DNA from: Brachyspira suanatina
Lineage (GTDB): Bacteria > Spirochaetota > Brachyspiria > Brachyspirales > Brachyspiraceae
Length of the DNA stretch: 64,000 nt
Reading direction: 5' to 3'
Assembly: GCF_001049755.1 (NCBI RefSeq)
Contig: NZ_CVLB01000001.1
Location: forward strand, 1,444,995 to 1,508,994
How positions within the stretch are numbered: the stretch's first letter is position 1; the number at the start of each line of letters is the position of its first letter. The notes beneath the pieces are model-generated. The model was not told the origin of the DNA, searched no databases, and worked only from the letters and a program-made list of their open reading frames with translations. Below are positions 63,242-64,000 of this stretch, piece after piece. The translations under genes and the position numbers were made by a program.

Positions 63242-64000
63242 TTATTTTATACTAGCAATACCCTGTACATTGTATCCTTGCGCTATTTCAGTAGTAGCTA
63301 TAACCTTGTACTTACCAATATTCTTAGCTATAAACTGATACAAAGGTCTTCTAATAATAGGAGAAGTTAAAAATACTATATCATCAACTCCTGAATCACT
63401 TACAAGTTTAACAGCATCTTTTATATTTTTAATTAAGTTCTGCATACTTTCAAAACTCATAGCTATCATCTGAGAACCTTGTAAATTACCTGTATTAGCA
63501 AGATTCTGAGCTATATTGTTTTGAAGCTGCTGACTTAAAGTAATAACTCTTATATTTCTATCCTGATCAGCAACCATCTGCGATATTTGAGATGCTAATC
63601 TGCTTCTTACCAATTCAGTAGCCTGTTCGCTTCCCATAATTGATATAGCATCAGCAACACCTTCTAATATAGCAACACTGTTTCTGATAGGTACTTCCTC
63701 CTGAAGAAGATTCTGCAATACTTTCTGTATATATCCAAGAGGACTTTCATTATGAGGCTTAGCTGCAAGTACTTCAGATACAAGAGCTTTATGATCATCT
63801 TTAATAAGATCAAGCATATTCTGTACTTCTTCACGTCCGATAAGAAGATTAGCATTTCTCTTAATAGTTTCGCTGAAGTGAGTAGCAATAACTGAAGTAG
63901 GCTGAAATAACATAAAGCCTTTTTTCTCAGCCATATCTTTTTCATCAACCTTAATCCAATAAGCAGGAAGTCCAAATGCAGGCTCTCTTACTTTCTCACA
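63242..64000 (-). CDS. flhA: Flagellar export protein FlhA, C-terminal part (cut by window edge)
   Basis: The last 253 codons of FlhA, the export-gate component of the flagellar type III secretion system. The frame is open to the window edge; an ATG at 63934 is internal. The part seen is the cytoplasmic domain: FGLPAYWIKVDEKDMAEKKG, SVIATHFSETIKRNANLLIG, LLQEEVPIRNSVAILEGVAD and TSPIIRRPLYQFIAKN are typical FlhA segments. It heads the visible part of the minus-strand flagellar operon. Confidence 0.95.
   Translation of the reverse strand, partial: CEKVREPAFGLPAYWIKVDEKDMAEKKGFMLFQPTSVIATHFSETIKRNANLLIGREEVQNMLDLIKDDHKALVSEVLAAKPHNESPLGYIQKVLQNLLQEEVPIRNSVAILEGVADAISIMGSEQATELVRSRLASQISQMVADQDRNIRVITLSQQLQNNIAQNLANTGNLQGSQMIAMSFESMQNLIKNIKDAVKLVSDSGVDDIVFLTSPIIRRPLYQFIAKNIGKYKVIATTEIAQGYNVQGIASIK

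Overview
The window is AT-rich (roughly a quarter GC) chromosomal DNA of a spirochaete, most likely a Brachyspira species. The evidence is the spirochaete-style flagellar block flhA-flhF-flhG-(membrane protein)-whiG-fapA, very strong A/T codon bias with Asn/Lys/Ile-rich proteins, spirochaete-type lipoproteins, a Na+-pumping oxaloacetate decarboxylase and anaerobic-style metabolism. Genes are dense and mostly housekeeping. No prophage, CRISPR array, rRNA or insertion sequence is visible.

Layout. 1-3.2 kb: class I ribonucleotide reductase (nrdB, cut by the window edge, then nrdA). 3.4-7.7 kb: phosphate uptake operon pstS - fused pstC/pstA - pstB - phoU, with an internal terminator after pstS. 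7.8-10.6 kb (minus): three-gene ABC importer of the ABC_sub_bind type. 10.8-14.9 kb: a promoter and cobalamin riboswitch followed by three small lipoproteins and a TonB-dependent receptor, a candidate vitamin B12 capture and uptake operon. 15-19.4 kb: CASTOR/POLLUX-like channel, ankyrin protein, tRNA-Ile/tRNA-Ala pair, AI-2E-type permease and an SRPBCC protein. 19.4-21.7 kb: repeat element, HxlR regulator divergent from a flavodoxin-like reductase, DUF2156 protein. 21.8-25.3 kb (minus): oadG-oadA-oadB. 25.5-29.3 kb: murI and a very unusual YidC-domain/sulfatase-domain fusion. 29.3-32.2 kb (minus): ravA-viaA. 32.4-36.6 kb: HAD hydrolase, secreted esterase, a tetratricopeptide-like protein and a patatin. 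37.5-43.6 kb: TPR protein, M23 peptidase, membrane-anchored propeller-like protein, second M23 peptidase, uvrB. 44-51.3 kb (minus): TPR protein flanked by inverted repeat sequence, csaA, and the selenocysteine genes selB, selA and selC (tRNA-Sec) with an ankyrin lipoprotein between selB and selA. 51.8-55.1 kb: homoserine dehydrogenase, a 55-residue 2[4Fe-4S] ferredoxin, recO, HAD phosphatase. 55.1-64 kb (minus): NIF3-like protein and the flagellar block, cut inside flhA.

Most interesting points: (1) the B12-riboswitch operon, whose three lipoproteins have no recognised family and could be surface B12-binding proteins functionally like BtuG of Bacteroides; (2) the YidC-sulfatase fusion, whose insertase domain appears to lack the conserved groove arginine; (3) the single-chain PstC-PstA permease; (4) a tRNA-Sec gene whose acceptor stem looks one base short; (5) a 57-residue protein resembling the FlhF N-terminal domain between flhA and flhF; (6) a truncated, drifting duplicate of the flagellar sigma factor; (7) GC-rich mosaic hairpin repeats that stand out from the AT-rich background and recur at several intergenic sites.

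All functional calls rest on reading motifs and gene order by eye; no database search was run.
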